From Vibrio agarilyticus (GTDB lineage: Bacteria; Pseudomonadota; Gammaproteobacteria; Enterobacterales; Vibrionaceae): a stretch of DNA of 46,267 nt. The stretch is from contig NZ_JABAIK010000024.1 in the NCBI RefSeq assembly GCF_012641465.1, forward strand, positions 1-46,267, in the 5' to 3' direction. A model generated the notes under the pieces. It was not told the DNA's origin. It was given only the letters and a program-made list of their open reading frames with translations, and searched no databases. Of the stretch, positions 36,138-46,265 are shown piece after piece. The translations under genes and the position numbers were made by a program. Numbering within the stretch: position 1 is the stretch's first letter; every line of letters starts with the position of its first letter.

Positions 36138-37016
36138 ATGAAGCCAATCTTTGGTAGAGGTCCTTCTCTACAACTTCGCTTATTCATTGCCATTTTACTT
36201 TCAGCAAGCCTGATGTTTGCTGATAGCCGTATGGATGCGTTTTCTCAAGTTCGTTACCTTCTCAATAGCATGGTTGCGCCGATTCAATACGCCGCGAATT
36301 TGCCGCGCAGTTTATTTGATGGCTTTTATGAGCGTTTCCAAACTCGCCAATCTTTAATGGTCACCAACCAAACCTTAAAGCGTGAAGTGTTACGCCAAAG
36401 CAGTGATTTGTCGCTTTTGGCTCAGTATCGTGAGGAAAATCTACGTTTACGCAAACTGCTTGGCTCCTCGTTTGTACGAGATGAGCGCAAAGTGGTGACT
36501 GAAGTGATGGCGGTTGATACGTCGCCGTATCGTCACCAAGTGGTGATTGATAAAGGGCAAATTGATGGCGTGTATGTTGGCCAGCCTGTGATCAATGAAA
36601 AAGGCATCGTGGGCCAAGTGACCTTTGTTGGCGCGCACAACAGCCGCGTGTTATTGCTGACCGATTCGCAAAGTGCGATTCCAGTTCAAGTGATCCGTAA
36701 CGATATTCGCGTTATCGGCTCGGGTAATGGCGAAATCAATGAGATTCAGTTGGAGCACATTCCAACCAGCACCGACATTCAGGTCGATGATCTGCTGGTG
36801 ACGTCAGGATTAGGTGGCATTTACCCAGAAGGTTATCCGGTGGCGCATGTGACCGAAGTGGAAAATGACACTCGTCGAGAATTTGCGGTGATCAAAGCCA
36901 AGCCGGTGGTGGAGTTTGATCGCTTGCGTTATTTGCTTCTGGTTTGGCCTAATCTCGATAGACAACACAGTGTGCTGGAAGCCAACCCTGCCAACGAGGT
37001 GAATCATGGCCAGTAG
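36138..37016 (+). CDS. mreC: Rod shape-determining protein MreC
   Basis: The 292-aa bitopic protein has an N-terminal membrane segment (LRLFIAILLSASLMFA), a coiled coil (about 70-105) and two periplasmic beta-barrel halves with the typical KGQIDGVYVGQPVINEKGIV and TSGLGGIYPEGYPVA motifs. MreC links MreB to PBP2/RodA in the elongasome. It overlaps mreD by 11 nt. Confidence 0.97.
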   Translation: MKPIFGRGPSLQLRLFIAILLSASLMFADSRMDAFSQVRYLLNSMVAPIQYAANLPRSLFDGFYERFQTRQSLMVTNQTLKREVLRQSSDLSLLAQYREENLRLRKLLGSSFVRDERKVVTEVMAVDTSPYRHQVVIDKGQIDGVYVGQPVINEKGIVGQVTFVGAHNSRVLLLTDSQSAIPVQVIRNDIRVIGSGNGEINEIQLEHIPTSTDIQVDDLLVTSGLGGIYPEGYPVAHVTEVENDTRREFAVIKAKPVVEFDRLRYLLLVWPNLDRQHSVLEANPANEVNHGQ

Positions 37017-37494
37017 TCTTTTGCGCAGTAAGGCGGTCATTGGCGTCAGCTTTGTGATTGCTTTGGTCTTGCAAACCATTCCATGGCCGGGTGAGCTGGA
37101 CTTGCTGCGACCGTCTTGGCTGTTGTTAGTCACTTGCTATTGGGTTTTAGCGCTGCCAAACCGCGTCAACGTTGGCAGCGCATTACTGCTCGGGCTGATT
37201 TGGGATCTCCTGATTGGTTCAACGCTAGGCATTCGCGGCATGATGATGTCGATTGTGATCTATTTTGTCGCGATGAATTTTCAATTGATCCGTAATATGG
37301 CGCTGTGGCAACAAGCACTTGTGATTGGCGCACTGTCTGCCGGGCTTGAGCTGCTGATTTTTGCTGGCGAATATTTAGTTCAAGATGTGGAGTTCAATCC
37401 GCTGTCACTGTGGACTGCGGTTATCAACGGTATACTGTGGCCATGGATGTTTTTATTGATGCGTCGTGTGCGTCGCCACTGGCAAGTAAGATAA
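37006..37494 (+). CDS. mreD: Rod shape-determining protein MreD
   Basis: MreD is a small polytopic membrane protein (162 aa, about five or six membrane segments) with RPSWLLLVTCYWVLALPNRV and GLIWDLLIGSTLGIRGM, as in E. coli MreD. It completes the MreBCD complex. The ATG overlaps mreC, giving translational coupling. Confidence 0.96.
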   Translation: MASSLLRSKAVIGVSFVIALVLQTIPWPGELDLLRPSWLLLVTCYWVLALPNRVNVGSALLLGLIWDLLIGSTLGIRGMMMSIVIYFVAMNFQLIRNMALWQQALVIGALSAGLELLIFAGEYLVQDVEFNPLSLWTAVINGILWPWMFLLMRRVRRHWQVR

Positions 37495-37536
37495 TTTCAG
37501 GCGAACGGGTCTGTTTAGATTAATGTGAGAATGAGC

Positions 37537-38157
37537 ATGACGCGATTGATTTTGGCCTCGGGGTCCCCCCGCCGCAAAGAGCTGCTGTCGCAGCTTGGTT
37601 ACTCTTTTGATGTGGTTATTCCTAACATTGAAGAGTGCCGTGGCGCGCAAGAAGCGCCGCGTGATTATGTCATGCGACTAGCACGTGAAAAAGCGCAAGC
37701 GGGGCTGGCGCTGGTGACTCAAGAGCGAGCTGGCACTGCGCACGTATCAGATGCGACTCGCGTGGCAGTAGACGCTAACACGGTGGTGTTGGGGTCAGAC
37801 ACCATTGTCGTCGTGGATGAACAAGTGTTGGAAAAACCGCGCGATCTGAGTGATGCCAAACGCATGCTCAATCTGCTCTCGGGGCGTGAGCATCAAGTGA
37901 TCACCGCCGTGACTGCGGTGAGTGAGCAACATATCGCAAGTGACGTAGTGACCACTCAAGTGTGGTTTAAGCCACTGACAGAACAAGAGATCGAACAGTA
38001 TTGGGCCACGGGAGAACCGTGCGACAAGGCTGGCGGCTACGGCATTCAAGGGCTCGGTGGCCGCTTTGTCACCCGCATTGCGGGCAGCTATTTTGCGGTG
38101 ATGGGGTTGCCATTGTACGAAACCGAGCAACTGTTATCCCAGTTTTATACGGTTTGA
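37537..38157 (+). CDS. maf: Maf-family nucleotide pyrophosphatase (YhdE type)
   Basis: Maf proteins hydrolyse noncanonical or excess nucleoside triphosphates (dTTP/UTP for the YhdE type). The 206-aa product has the [10 protein letters not shown] phosphate-binding motif at the N-terminus, [17 protein letters not shown] with the catalytic Asp, and [12 protein letters not shown]. Three in-frame starts occur at 37525 (GTG), 37531 and 37537; I prefer 37537, 6 nt after GAGA, giving the usual short N-terminus. It follows mreD by 42 nt and precedes rng, as in E. coli. Confidence 0.95.
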   Translation: MTRLILASGSPRRKELLSQLGYSFDVVIPNIEECRGAQEAPRDYVMRLAREKAQAGLALVTQERAGTAHVSDATRVAVDANTVVLGSDTIVVVDEQVLEKPRDLSDAKRMLNLLSGREHQVITAVTAVSEQHIASDVVTTQVWFKPLTEQEIEQYWATGEPCDKAGGYGIQGLGGRFVTRIAGSYFAVMGLPLYETEQLLSQFYTV

Positions 38158-38204
38158 TGCTCAAGGTATCAAACCCAGTTAATGATTTGAATTGAGGTGT
38201 GCAC

Positions 38205-39674
38205 ATGAGTGCAGAATTGCTGCTTAACGTGACCCCGAGTGAAACTCGTGTGGCCATGATCGAAGGCGGCGTGTTGCAAGAAGTTCATATTGAACGTGAA
38301 GCACGCCGTGGCATTGTCGGTAACATTTACAAAGGTAAGGTCAGTCGAGTGCTGCCGGGAATGCAAGCTGCTTTTGTTGATATTGGTTTGGATAAAGCGG
38401 CCTTTTTGCACGCCTCTGATATCGTGCCTCACACTGAGTGTGTGGCGGAAAATGAAAAGCAGCAGTTTCAAGTTCGTGACATCTCAGAGCTGGTTCGTCA
38501 GGGGCAAGATATCGTCGTGCAAGTGGTGAAAGATCCTCTTGGCACGAAAGGTGCTCGTTTGACGACGGACATCACGTTGCCCTCACGTTATTTGGTGTTT
38601 ATGCCCGGCGCCGGTCATGTCGGTGTATCACAACGCATTGATAGCGAAGCCGAGCGCGAGCGTCTAAAGCGTGTGGTCAATGAGTACTGCGACGAGCACG
38701 GCGGTTTTATTATTCGCACCGCAGCTGAAGGTGCAGATGCCAAAGAGTTGGCGCAAGATGCTGCGTTTTTAAAGCGTTTGTGGCAAAAAGTGATGGAACG
38801 CCGCAGCAAATACAAGACCCGTTCCATGCTCTATGGTGAGCTGGGTTTGGCGCAGCGGATTATTCGTGATTTTGTTGGCACTGAGCTGGATAACATTCTG
38901 GTTGATTCACGCTTAGAGTACGAAAACTTAAAAGACTTTACTGCGGAATATGTGCCGGAGCTGACTGAAAAGCTTGAGCTTTACGAAGGCGACAAGCCGA
39001 TCTTTGATATGTACGAAACCGAAAATGAAATTCAGCGCTCGCTTGATCGCAAAGTGGATCTCAAATCCGGTGGTTACCTTATCATTGATCAAACCGAAGC
39101 GATGACCACGGTCGATATCAATACCGGCGCGTTTGTCGGTCGACGCAATCTTGAAGAGACGATCTTTAATACCAATATTGAGGCGACACAAGCGATTGCA
39201 CGTCAACTTCGCTTGCGTAATCTTGGCGGTATTATCATCATCGACTTTATCGATATGCTTTCGGATGATCACCGCAAACGCGTATTGGCGTCACTGGAAA
39301 ATGCGCTGAGCAAAGATCGGGTTAAAACCAATATCAACGGCTTTACTCAGCTTGGTCTGGTGGAAATGACGCGCAAGCGCACGCGAGAAAGTATTGAACA
39401 TGTGCTCTGTTCTTGTTGTCCTACTTGTGAAGGACGGGGTAGCGTGAAAACCGTTGAAACCGTCTGCTTTGAGATTTTACGTGAGATCACTCGAGTCAAT
39501 CGCGCGTACGATGCAGATAACTTTGTGGTTTATGCCTCGCCAGCCGTCGCTGAAACGTTGCAGGGCGATGAGTCTCATGCGTTGGCTGAACTTGAAGTCT
39601 TTATTGGTAAACAAGTGCGAATTCAAGCCGAGCCTTTGTACATTCAAGAGCAATTTGACGTAGTAATGATGTAA
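38205..39674 (+). CDS. rng: Ribonuclease G
   Basis: RNase G is the endonuclease that matures the 16S rRNA 5' end and cleaves AU-rich single-stranded RNA. The product is 489 aa, equal to E. coli RNase G. It has an N-terminal S1 domain (about 37-130), the catalytic acidic motifs TVDINTGAFVG and IIIDFIDM, and the zinc-link CSCCPTC that ties subunits. ATG 38205 follows TTGAGGTG; the upstream GTG at 38199 adds two residues. There is no RNase E-like C-terminal scaffold. Confidence 0.98.
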   Translation: MSAELLLNVTPSETRVAMIEGGVLQEVHIEREARRGIVGNIYKGKVSRVLPGMQAAFVDIGLDKAAFLHASDIVPHTECVAENEKQQFQVRDISELVRQGQDIVVQVVKDPLGTKGARLTTDITLPSRYLVFMPGAGHVGVSQRIDSEAERERLKRVVNEYCDEHGGFIIRTAAEGADAKELAQDAAFLKRLWQKVMERRSKYKTRSMLYGELGLAQRIIRDFVGTELDNILVDSRLEYENLKDFTAEYVPELTEKLELYEGDKPIFDMYETENEIQRSLDRKVDLKSGGYLIIDQTEAMTTVDINTGAFVGRRNLEETIFNTNIEATQAIARQLRLRNLGGIIIIDFIDMLSDDHRKRVLASLENALSKDRVKTNINGFTQLGLVEMTRKRTRESIEHVLCSCCPTCEGRGSVKTVETVCFEILREITRVNRAYDADNFVVYASPAVAETLQGDESHALAELEVFIGKQVRIQAEPLYIQEQFDVVMM

Positions 39675-39684
39675 TGGATCGCGT

Positions 39685-42600
39685 GTGAAAATTGGTTTAA
39701 CTCGCTTAGGGCGGCTGGTGCTGTGGCTTGTGGTGAGCGTGCTTGTTGCGCTCTCCATTTTGGTCACAACGTTGCGCATTGCGCTGCCACAACTTAATCA
39801 ATTTCAACCAGAAATCAAAAGCTGGGTACGGTCGTACTCCGGTTTTGATTTTGCGATAGCCAATGTCTCTGGCACATGGCGCAATAATCATCCTTCTATT
39901 GCGCTGCAAGGGCTTCGAGCCAATTTACCTAACTCCCCACAAGTGCATTTTGCCGTCGATGAGATTCGCATCGAGCTGGATTTGTGGCAGTCGCTTATCA
40001 CCTTGCAACCTGTGGTTGCAGACTTAACCATGGATACGCTAACTCTGGATTTGCAGAGTCTTGATCTGTGGCAAAACCAAAGTCGCTCAGAACACACCCA
40101 AACCACACCTCGCAATCGCTCGCCTCTTATCAAACAGCTCGATGATCTTCTGTTACGCCAGTTAGAACACTTTACTCTGCGCGATGGGCAAATCACCTAT
40201 CGGGCGGTAAGTGGTGAGGTGCGTCAGTTAGATATCGACCGTCTGCGCTGGCAAAACCGTGATGACAAGCATTATGCCGAAGGGGTTGTGAGTATTGTCG
40301 ATGCGGATTTAAACGCGCTTTCTGTCAGCGCTCAGTTCGTAGACCATGGTAGCTTGTTTGATGTCACTGGCGATTTTTATATCGATGCGCAGCGACTTTC
40401 CATTACGCCCTGGCTCACTGAGTCATTACAGCAAAACAGCGGCATTCGCTCAGGGCAGCTCAGTTTACAAGCGTGGCTGACACTAGAGAACAGTCAGCCC
40501 AAGCAGGCGTACGTTAATTTTCTTCCCTCTCAGCTTGTGTGGCAGCGAGAGCAAGAGCATCAACTTGCGCTGGAATCTGGCGTATTAAAACTGGTTCCAT
40601 TTGAGCAAGGGCTAAAAGTAAGTGGTCACTTACTGAAATTAAGCACGGATGGAAAAGAGTGGCCCGCATTTGATTTGGCTTTTGTTAAGCCGCAAACGGG
40701 AGACTGGCAACTGAATGTATCGCCGCTGCATCTTGAGTATCTTGCGCCGCTCACCAGTTTGTTGCCAGACAGCGATGAGCTTAGCCAAACGCTGCGCAAT
40801 ATGGCGCCAAAAGGCGTGTTGGGTGATGTGCGTGTTGCGATGGGCGAGACGCTTGAGTCACTGCGTTATTCTGCTCAGTTCTCTCAAGTGGCAGCCAAAG
40901 ATTGGCAACTGTTGCCGGGCGTGTCCGATCTTTCGGGGTGGGTATCGGGCTCTTTGACTCAAGGTCTGGCGCATTTTTCATTATTAGATGCACAGGTGCC
41001 TTATGCAGAGGTGTTTCAGGCTCCGCTCGCGATTAAGTTAGCCGATGCTAACATCGCGTGGCAGAAAGCGGAGGACGGTTGGCGTTTGTGGGGCGACAAA
41101 CTGCAAGTGGCGACGCCTGATCTGCAAGCCATTGGTGCTTTTCGACTGGACTTTCCGCAGAGCAGCGCGCCATTTTTGTCGTTTTATGCAGAAGCTGACT
41201 TATTTAACGCTGGCGAAACCTGGCGTTATTTGCCCGTGCCAGCTTTAGGGGTTGAGCTGACCGATTACCTTTCCAGTGCCATTCAAGGCGGCCAAGTTGA
41301 TGGCGCAAAATTGCTCTGGTACGGCGCGCTGGATCAATTCCCGTATCTTGATCATAGCGGTATGTTCCAAGCTTGGGTCGAGCTGGAAAATGCCAAGTTC
41401 AGCTTTGATACGGCATGGCCTACCATCACTGAGTTACAGCTCGATCTCCTGTTTCAAAACGACGCCATGTATCTTGATTCTCGGTCGGCACAACTCAATG
41501 GGGTGACGGCTAAACGGATCACGGGGCGTATTCCAGAACTGGCAGAAAATGGTCATATAGAGATTGAAGCTGAGGCCTTTGGGCCTGGGGTTGCTGTTCG
41601 CAATTATATGATGGCGACGCCGCTGGTGGATTCGGTTGGCGCGGCACTGACGGCGCTGAAAGTAACCGGTGAAGTTGATTCGGCGTTTAACTTATACATT
41701 CCATTTGACGGCGTGATGGAGCCGCGCGCGTGGGGCTACGCAGATCTTAAACATAACCAAGTCGCCGTTGAATCACCGCCGATGTTGTTGCAACAAGTGA
41801 GCGGACGAATTCGGTTTGACGATGATGTGGTGAGCGCCACAGGATTGGAGGCGACCTTACTGTCTCAGCCGATCCATCTGGGCTTTAATGGTCGCAGTGT
41901 TGGCGATGACTATGATGTGGCGATTGAGGCTCAAGGTGATTGGGCGGTAGGCCCATTGGCGCCTTACATAGGCGAGCACTGGGTTGCGCCACTTTCAGGT
42001 CACGCACCTTGGCAAATGGGCATTGATTTGCAACTCGACGATGTCGGCTTTACCTATCAAATTGATGTGAGCGCTAACTTACAAACGCTGGCGAGTGATT
42101 ACCCTTACCCACTCAATAAGGTGTCGGGTGATACGGGTAAAGCACGCTTGCAAGCCTCTGGCAATCAAGAGCATGTCACGGCGCGTCTGCAATTGCCATT
42201 GGCGAAATACCAAACCGAAATCGACATTCGTCATGCGCCTGTCATGACCGCGTCGCATTTGGTGCTTGGAACGGGATCGTTTAGACCTGCGCCACTATCA
42301 GGGCACCAAGCCGTGATTCGAACGTCTCATTTTGATCTTGGCGCGTGGCTTGATACGCTGCAAATTGGCGATGAAAAATCGACGGTTGCCGAGTCCTCAT
42401 TGGATGAGCTGAGCTTGCCTTCATTACCTCTGCCGACCAGAGTCACAATCGACACGCCTGTGCTGAAAATGGATGGCGTGGAGTGGAACGATGTTCAATT
42501 TAGTGCGCGCTGCGATGCGATGAATTGGCTGATGGAGATCGACAGTCAACAGGTGGAAGGACAAGCGCGCTATCTTGCGCCTTATGATTTGGCGGTGTCA

Positions 42601-43581
42601 TTATCGCGTCTGCATCTGCGCTTGCCGCAATTTGATGAGCAAAACTGGTCGCAGCAGACACTCAAAAAACAAGCTGATGAGCCAGAAGTGAGCACCTTTG
42701 ATCGCCAGCTCTTCGCAGATATGCCAAACTTAACGCTCAACATTGAGGATTTTTGGCTGCAAGGCTACAAAGTCGGTGAGGTCAATTTGGTGTTAGAGCG
42801 CGATGGTGATAGCTTAAATTGGCAACCATTACGTTTGAGCAGCGGGTCAAATACGCTGGAATCCACTGGGTCGTGGTCACTGAGTAGCGACAGCAGTCAG
42901 ACCCAAATGTCGATGACCTTTAGTGGCAAAAATAACAGTGATTTGATGGAGCGTTTTGGCGTCACATCGGGAATTCAAAAAGCGCCGTTTGATATTCGCA
43001 GCGATTTAAGTTGGCGTGGTACGCCGTGGTCGATGCAAGTGGATACGCTGAACGGAAAAATGACCACTGAGTTTGGTAAAGGGGTGATCAGCGATATTTC
43101 CGGCGCGGCGAAACTGCTGGGGTTGTTCAGTCTCGATTCCATCATTCGTAAGATGCAGCTCGATTTTACCGATGTGTTTGATCAAGGTATGGCGTTTAAT
43201 TCGATAACGGGCACAGGGCAAATTCGTGATGGGGTCTTTTTTACTCACGATATCGTGATGGATGCGCTTGCCGGTGAGATGACAATTCAAGGCTTGGCGG
43301 ATCTTAACGATAAGTTGGTTGACGCCCAAGTGCAGTTTTCCCCAGACTTAACCTCTGGGTTGCCGACGCTGACAGCGTTTGCTGTTGCGCCTCATGCGGC
43401 TTTGTATGTGTTTGCGATTTCAACGGTGATTGCTCCCGTTGTCGAAGTGTTTACTCAGGTTAATTATCAGGTCAGCGGGCCGCTCGATGCGCCGACAGTG
43501 AGTGAAATCTCACGCAGTCGTAGTGAATATGAGCTGCCAGCGCATTTGCGCCCACAAGAGCAAGGTGGCGCGAGTAACTAA
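39685..43581 (+). CDS. yhdP: AsmA-like envelope lipid transporter YhdP
   Basis: This 1298-aa protein has one N-terminal membrane anchor (about 9-30) and a long beta-rich periplasmic body with DUF3971 and AsmA-like C-terminal segments (FGKGVISDISGAAKLLGLFS). In E. coli YhdP, TamB and YdbH jointly carry phospholipids to the outer membrane. The length is typical (E. coli about 1266). The start is GTG 39685 with a weak GGATC upstream, 10 nt after the rng stop. It lies in the mre-maf-rng-yhdP order of E. coli. Confidence 0.95.
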   Translation: MKIGLTRLGRLVLWLVVSVLVALSILVTTLRIALPQLNQFQPEIKSWVRSYSGFDFAIANVSGTWRNNHPSIALQGLRANLPNSPQVHFAVDEIRIELDLWQSLITLQPVVADLTMDTLTLDLQSLDLWQNQSRSEHTQTTPRNRSPLIKQLDDLLLRQLEHFTLRDGQITYRAVSGEVRQLDIDRLRWQNRDDKHYAEGVVSIVDADLNALSVSAQFVDHGSLFDVTGDFYIDAQRLSITPWLTESLQQNSGIRSGQLSLQAWLTLENSQPKQAYVNFLPSQLVWQREQEHQLALESGVLKLVPFEQGLKVSGHLLKLSTDGKEWPAFDLAFVKPQTGDWQLNVSPLHLEYLAPLTSLLPDSDELSQTLRNMAPKGVLGDVRVAMGETLESLRYSAQFSQVAAKDWQLLPGVSDLSGWVSGSLTQGLAHFSLLDAQVPYAEVFQAPLAIKLADANIAWQKAEDGWRLWGDKLQVATPDLQAIGAFRLDFPQSSAPFLSFYAEADLFNAGETWRYLPVPALGVELTDYLSSAIQGGQVDGAKLLWYGALDQFPYLDHSGMFQAWVELENAKFSFDTAWPTITELQLDLLFQNDAMYLDSRSAQLNGVTAKRITGRIPELAENGHIEIEAEAFGPGVAVRNYMMATPLVDSVGAALTALKVTGEVDSAFNLYIPFDGVMEPRAWGYADLKHNQVAVESPPMLLQQVSGRIRFDDDVVSATGLEATLLSQPIHLGFNGRSVGDDYDVAIEAQGDWAVGPLAPYIGEHWVAPLSGHAPWQMGIDLQLDDVGFTYQIDVSANLQTLASDYPYPLNKVSGDTGKARLQASGNQEHVTARLQLPLAKYQTEIDIRHAPVMTASHLVLGTGSFRPAPLSGHQAVIRTSHFDLGAWLDTLQIGDEKSTVAESSLDELSLPSLPLPTRVTIDTPVLKMDGVEWNDVQFSARCDAMNWLMEIDSQQVEGQARYLAPYDLAVSLSRLHLRLPQFDEQNWSQQTLKKQADEPEVSTFDRQLFADMPNLTLNIEDFWLQGYKVGEVNLVLERDGDSLNWQPLRLSSGSNTLESTGSWSLSSDSSQTQMSMTFSGKNNSDLMERFGVTSGIQKAPFDIRSDLSWRGTPWSMQVDTLNGKMTTEFGKGVISDISGAAKLLGLFSLDSIIRKMQLDFTDVFDQGMAFNSITGTGQIRDGVFFTHDIVMDALAGEMTIQGLADLNDKLVDAQVQFSPDLTSGLPTLTAFAVAPHAALYVFAISTVIAPVVEVFTQVNYQVSGPLDAPTVSEISRSRSEYELPAHLRPQEQGGASN

Positions 43582-43612
43582 GGTCAACAGACCCTAAGGA
43601 AAGTCAAAACCA

Positions 43613-44449
43613 ATGGAACGGGTAGCGATTATTCAAATGACATCAGGGCCAGATGAACTCGACAATTTGGCCACGATTGAGCGAGCTTATCGACAGGCGG
43701 TCAGTCGAGGCGCATCACTGGTCGTGACACCTGAAAATGCGTTGGTGTTTGGTCATCAAGACGATTATGTTCGCGTGGCCGAGCCGCTTGGCGAAGGGCC
43801 TTTACAACGCAAACTGAGCCAATTGACCGCCGCCCACGGTGCTACCCTGGTAATTGGCAGCTTTCCGCTGCGCCACCGTGGTGGAATATCTACCAGCACC
43901 TTAGTGTTTGATGGTCACGGTGAGTGCATCGCACATTACGACAAATTGCACATGTTTGACGTTGATATTGAAGATGGTCATGGCCGCTATCGTGAGTCTG
44001 ACAGTTTCACGCCGGGTGAGCAGATAGTGGTGGCTCAAACCCCCAATGCCACGTTAGGCCTCAGTATCTGTTATGATCTGCGCTTTCCCGGTTTGTATCA
44101 AAGTCTACGCGCCTTGGGCAGTGACATTATTTTAGTGCCTGCGGCGTTTACCGCAGTGACCGGAGAAGCTCACTGGCATGTGCTGCTGCGCGCTCGCGCG
44201 ATAGAAACCCAATGTTGGGTTGTCGCGGCGGCGCAAGGTGGCATTCATCCATGTGGTCGACAAACATTTGGCCACTCTTTGGTGGTGAACCCCTGGGGTG
44301 AAATTGTGGCCGAGCTAGAACACGACCGCGGCGTGTTGCTTGCCGATTTGAATCTGGAATACAACGCGCAATTGCGACGACAGATGCCCACCTCGCGGCA
44401 CAATCGTTTTTGCTCACAGCTCATCCCGATTGACACGTCACCAGAGTGA
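43613..44449 (+). CDS. Nitrilase-family carbon-nitrogen hydrolase
   Basis: The 278-aa enzyme has the catalytic triad of the family: Glu40 (TPENALV), Lys near 110 (YDKLHMFDVD) and Cys near 152 (GLSICYDLRFP). It resembles Nit1/YbeM-type amidases that hydrolyse deaminated glutathione, but the substrate is not shown. Sequence WHVLLRARAIETQCWVVAAA is typical. RBS AAGGAAAG precedes ATG. It sits between yhdP and tldD, a position not used in E. coli. Confidence 0.93.
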   Translation: MERVAIIQMTSGPDELDNLATIERAYRQAVSRGASLVVTPENALVFGHQDDYVRVAEPLGEGPLQRKLSQLTAAHGATLVIGSFPLRHRGGISTSTLVFDGHGECIAHYDKLHMFDVDIEDGHGRYRESDSFTPGEQIVVAQTPNATLGLSICYDLRFPGLYQSLRALGSDIILVPAAFTAVTGEAHWHVLLRARAIETQCWVVAAAQGGIHPCGRQTFGHSLVVNPWGEIVAELEHDRGVLLADLNLEYNAQLRRQMPTSRHNRFCSQLIPIDTSPE

Positions 44450-44469
44450 GCAAGCTCTCTGTTTTTTTT

Positions 44470-44519
44470 AACAAAGAGCCCATTTAAACAAAAAGCCCAT
44501 TTAAACAAAGAGCCCATTA
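44470..44519 (+). repeat. Three tandem 17-bp direct repeats at the tldD start
   Basis: The unit AACAAAGAGCCCATTTA occurs at 44470-44486, with one change (AAAAAG) at 44487-44503, and lacking its last T at 44504-44519. The third copy supplies the AAAGAG nearest the ATG. Every copy brings an SD-like AAAGAG or AAAAAG, so unit number may affect translation. Confidence 0.9.
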
Positions 44520-45964
44520 TGAGCATAAATACGGTAGAAAAAACGTTATTGGCCCCCGGCGGGTTAACCGAGCAGGACATTGCCAACACGTTGGCGACTA
44601 TAGCCCGTCGTGATATCGACTATGCTGATATCTATTTTCAAAGTAGTTGGCATGAGTCGTTAGTGCTTGAAGACAGTATCATCAAAGATGGCTCTTTTAA
44701 TATCGATTGTGGCGTTGGCGTGCGCGCCGTCGCCGGAGAAAAAACCGGGTTTGCTTACGCCGATCAAATTCAACTCGATGGCCTGACTCAAAGTGCCATG
44801 GCAGCTCGCGGCATTGCGCAGCAAGGCAAAAGTTTGGCGGTTAAAGCGTTTTCTCGTCGTGATAATCAGCAAGTTTATGGCGCAGTCAATCCGTTAGAAA
44901 GTTGGCAAAAGCAGCAAAAGACCGAGTTATTGTTAGCTTTGGACGCGTATATCCGCACCAAAGAGCCTCGAATTAAAGAAGTGTCAATCAGTTTGGTTGG
45001 AGTGCATGAGCAGATGCTAGTGGCAGCAACCGACGGCACTTACGCGGGCGATGTACGTCCTTTGGTTCGATTGTCGATTTCAGTCCTTGCTGAGCAAGGA
45101 GCTCGCCGTGAGCGCGGCAGCGCTGGTGGCGGTGGTCGTTACGGCTACGATTTCTTTTTAAGCGATTTTCAGGGCTCGCAACTGGCGTATCATTTTGCTG
45201 ATGAAGCGGTGCGCATGGCCTTGGTGAATCTGGAAGCGGAAGCCGCGCCTGCAGGCGCGATGCCCGTGGTGCTAGGTGCAGGTTGGCCGGGCGTGCTTTT
45301 GCATGAAGCGGTCGGCCATGGTTTAGAGGGTGATTTTAACCGAAAAGGCTCATCGGTGTTTTCGGGTAAAATCGGTCAATCGGTTACCTCACCTTTGTGC
45401 ACTATCGTCGATGACGGCACATTAAAAGATTTGCGCGGCTCGCTCAATATTGACGATGAGGGCGTTAATGGCCAGCACAATACACTGATTGAAAACGGGG
45501 TATTGAAAGGGTACATACAAGACAAACACAACGCTCGTTTAATGGGCGTTGCGCCAACGGGTAATGGACGCCGAGAGTCTTATGCGCATCTGCCGATGCC
45601 GCGCATGACCAACACCTATATGTTGCCTGGTGAGCATGCTCCGGAAGAGATCATCGCCAGCGTCAAACGCGGTTTGTACGCGCCAAACTTTGGCGGAGGT
45701 CAGGTTGATATTACGTCAGGCAAATTTGTCTTCTCAACGTCAGAAGCCTATTTGATTGAGAACGGAAAAATTACTCGTCCGGTTAAAGGGGCTACTTTGA
45801 TTGGCTCTGGTATTGAAGCGATGCAGCAAGTCTCAATGGTGGGTAATGATTTGTGCCTTGATAAGGGCGTTGGCGTGTGTGGTAAAGCAGGTCAAAGCGT
45901 TCCTGTCGGCGTTGGGCAGCCAACCCTCAAGCTCGACTCACTCACCGTAGGCGGGACAGAGTAA
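44519..45964 (+). CDS. tldD: Zinc metalloprotease TldD
   Basis: TldD acts with TldE (PmbA) as a cytoplasmic metalloprotease that cleaves unstructured peptides, such as microcin B17 precursor and the antitoxin CcdA. The 481-aa product has the [11 protein letters not shown] motif (HExxxH zinc site), [18 protein letters not shown] and the family C-terminal [20 protein letters not shown]. The start ATG is preceded by tandem repeats carrying AAAGAG. Confidence 0.98.
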   Translation: MSINTVEKTLLAPGGLTEQDIANTLATIARRDIDYADIYFQSSWHESLVLEDSIIKDGSFNIDCGVGVRAVAGEKTGFAYADQIQLDGLTQSAMAARGIAQQGKSLAVKAFSRRDNQQVYGAVNPLESWQKQQKTELLLALDAYIRTKEPRIKEVSISLVGVHEQMLVAATDGTYAGDVRPLVRLSISVLAEQGARRERGSAGGGGRYGYDFFLSDFQGSQLAYHFADEAVRMALVNLEAEAAPAGAMPVVLGAGWPGVLLHEAVGHGLEGDFNRKGSSVFSGKIGQSVTSPLCTIVDDGTLKDLRGSLNIDDEGVNGQHNTLIENGVLKGYIQDKHNARLMGVAPTGNGRRESYAHLPMPRMTNTYMLPGEHAPEEIIASVKRGLYAPNFGGGQVDITSGKFVFSTSEAYLIENGKITRPVKGATLIGSGIEAMQQVSMVGNDLCLDKGVGVCGKAGQSVPVGVGQPTLKLDSLTVGGTE

Positions 45965-45983
45965 TAAACCCGCGTAAAAATAA

Positions 45984-46265
45984 TATACCCAAGTGACTTC
46001 AAGATGCTGGATTCAGAGCCGGCTCAATGAGCTGAGAGCAAGGCAAACAACGCAGCGAAATAGCGAGCCTATTTTCAAGTTGTTTAACGCACTTTCGTTA
46101 CAACAAAAAGCGGTTCAGTGATTGGCTCCCAAAGGGCGAGCTGCCTTGGCTCATCAGCTTTGTTGACGATTTTCGATTGAGAGCCACTCAATCTTCAAAT
46201 CCTCGCCTCACTGACAAACCAAGTCATTCTCGCTGAACCATGCATCTTGAGGTTACTTGGGTATA
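45984..46265. mobile_element. MITE-like element with 24-bp terminal inverted repeats
   Basis: The left end TATACCCAAGTGACTTCAAG (45984 on, 24 nt to GATGC) and the reverse complement of the right end (46242-46265) match at 22 of 24 positions. No transposase ORF lies between. Edges are TATA-rich so a TA-type target duplication is possible. The remainder of the gap after tldD (45965-45983) is short. It resembles Vibrio repeats I remember by sequence. Confidence 0.75.
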
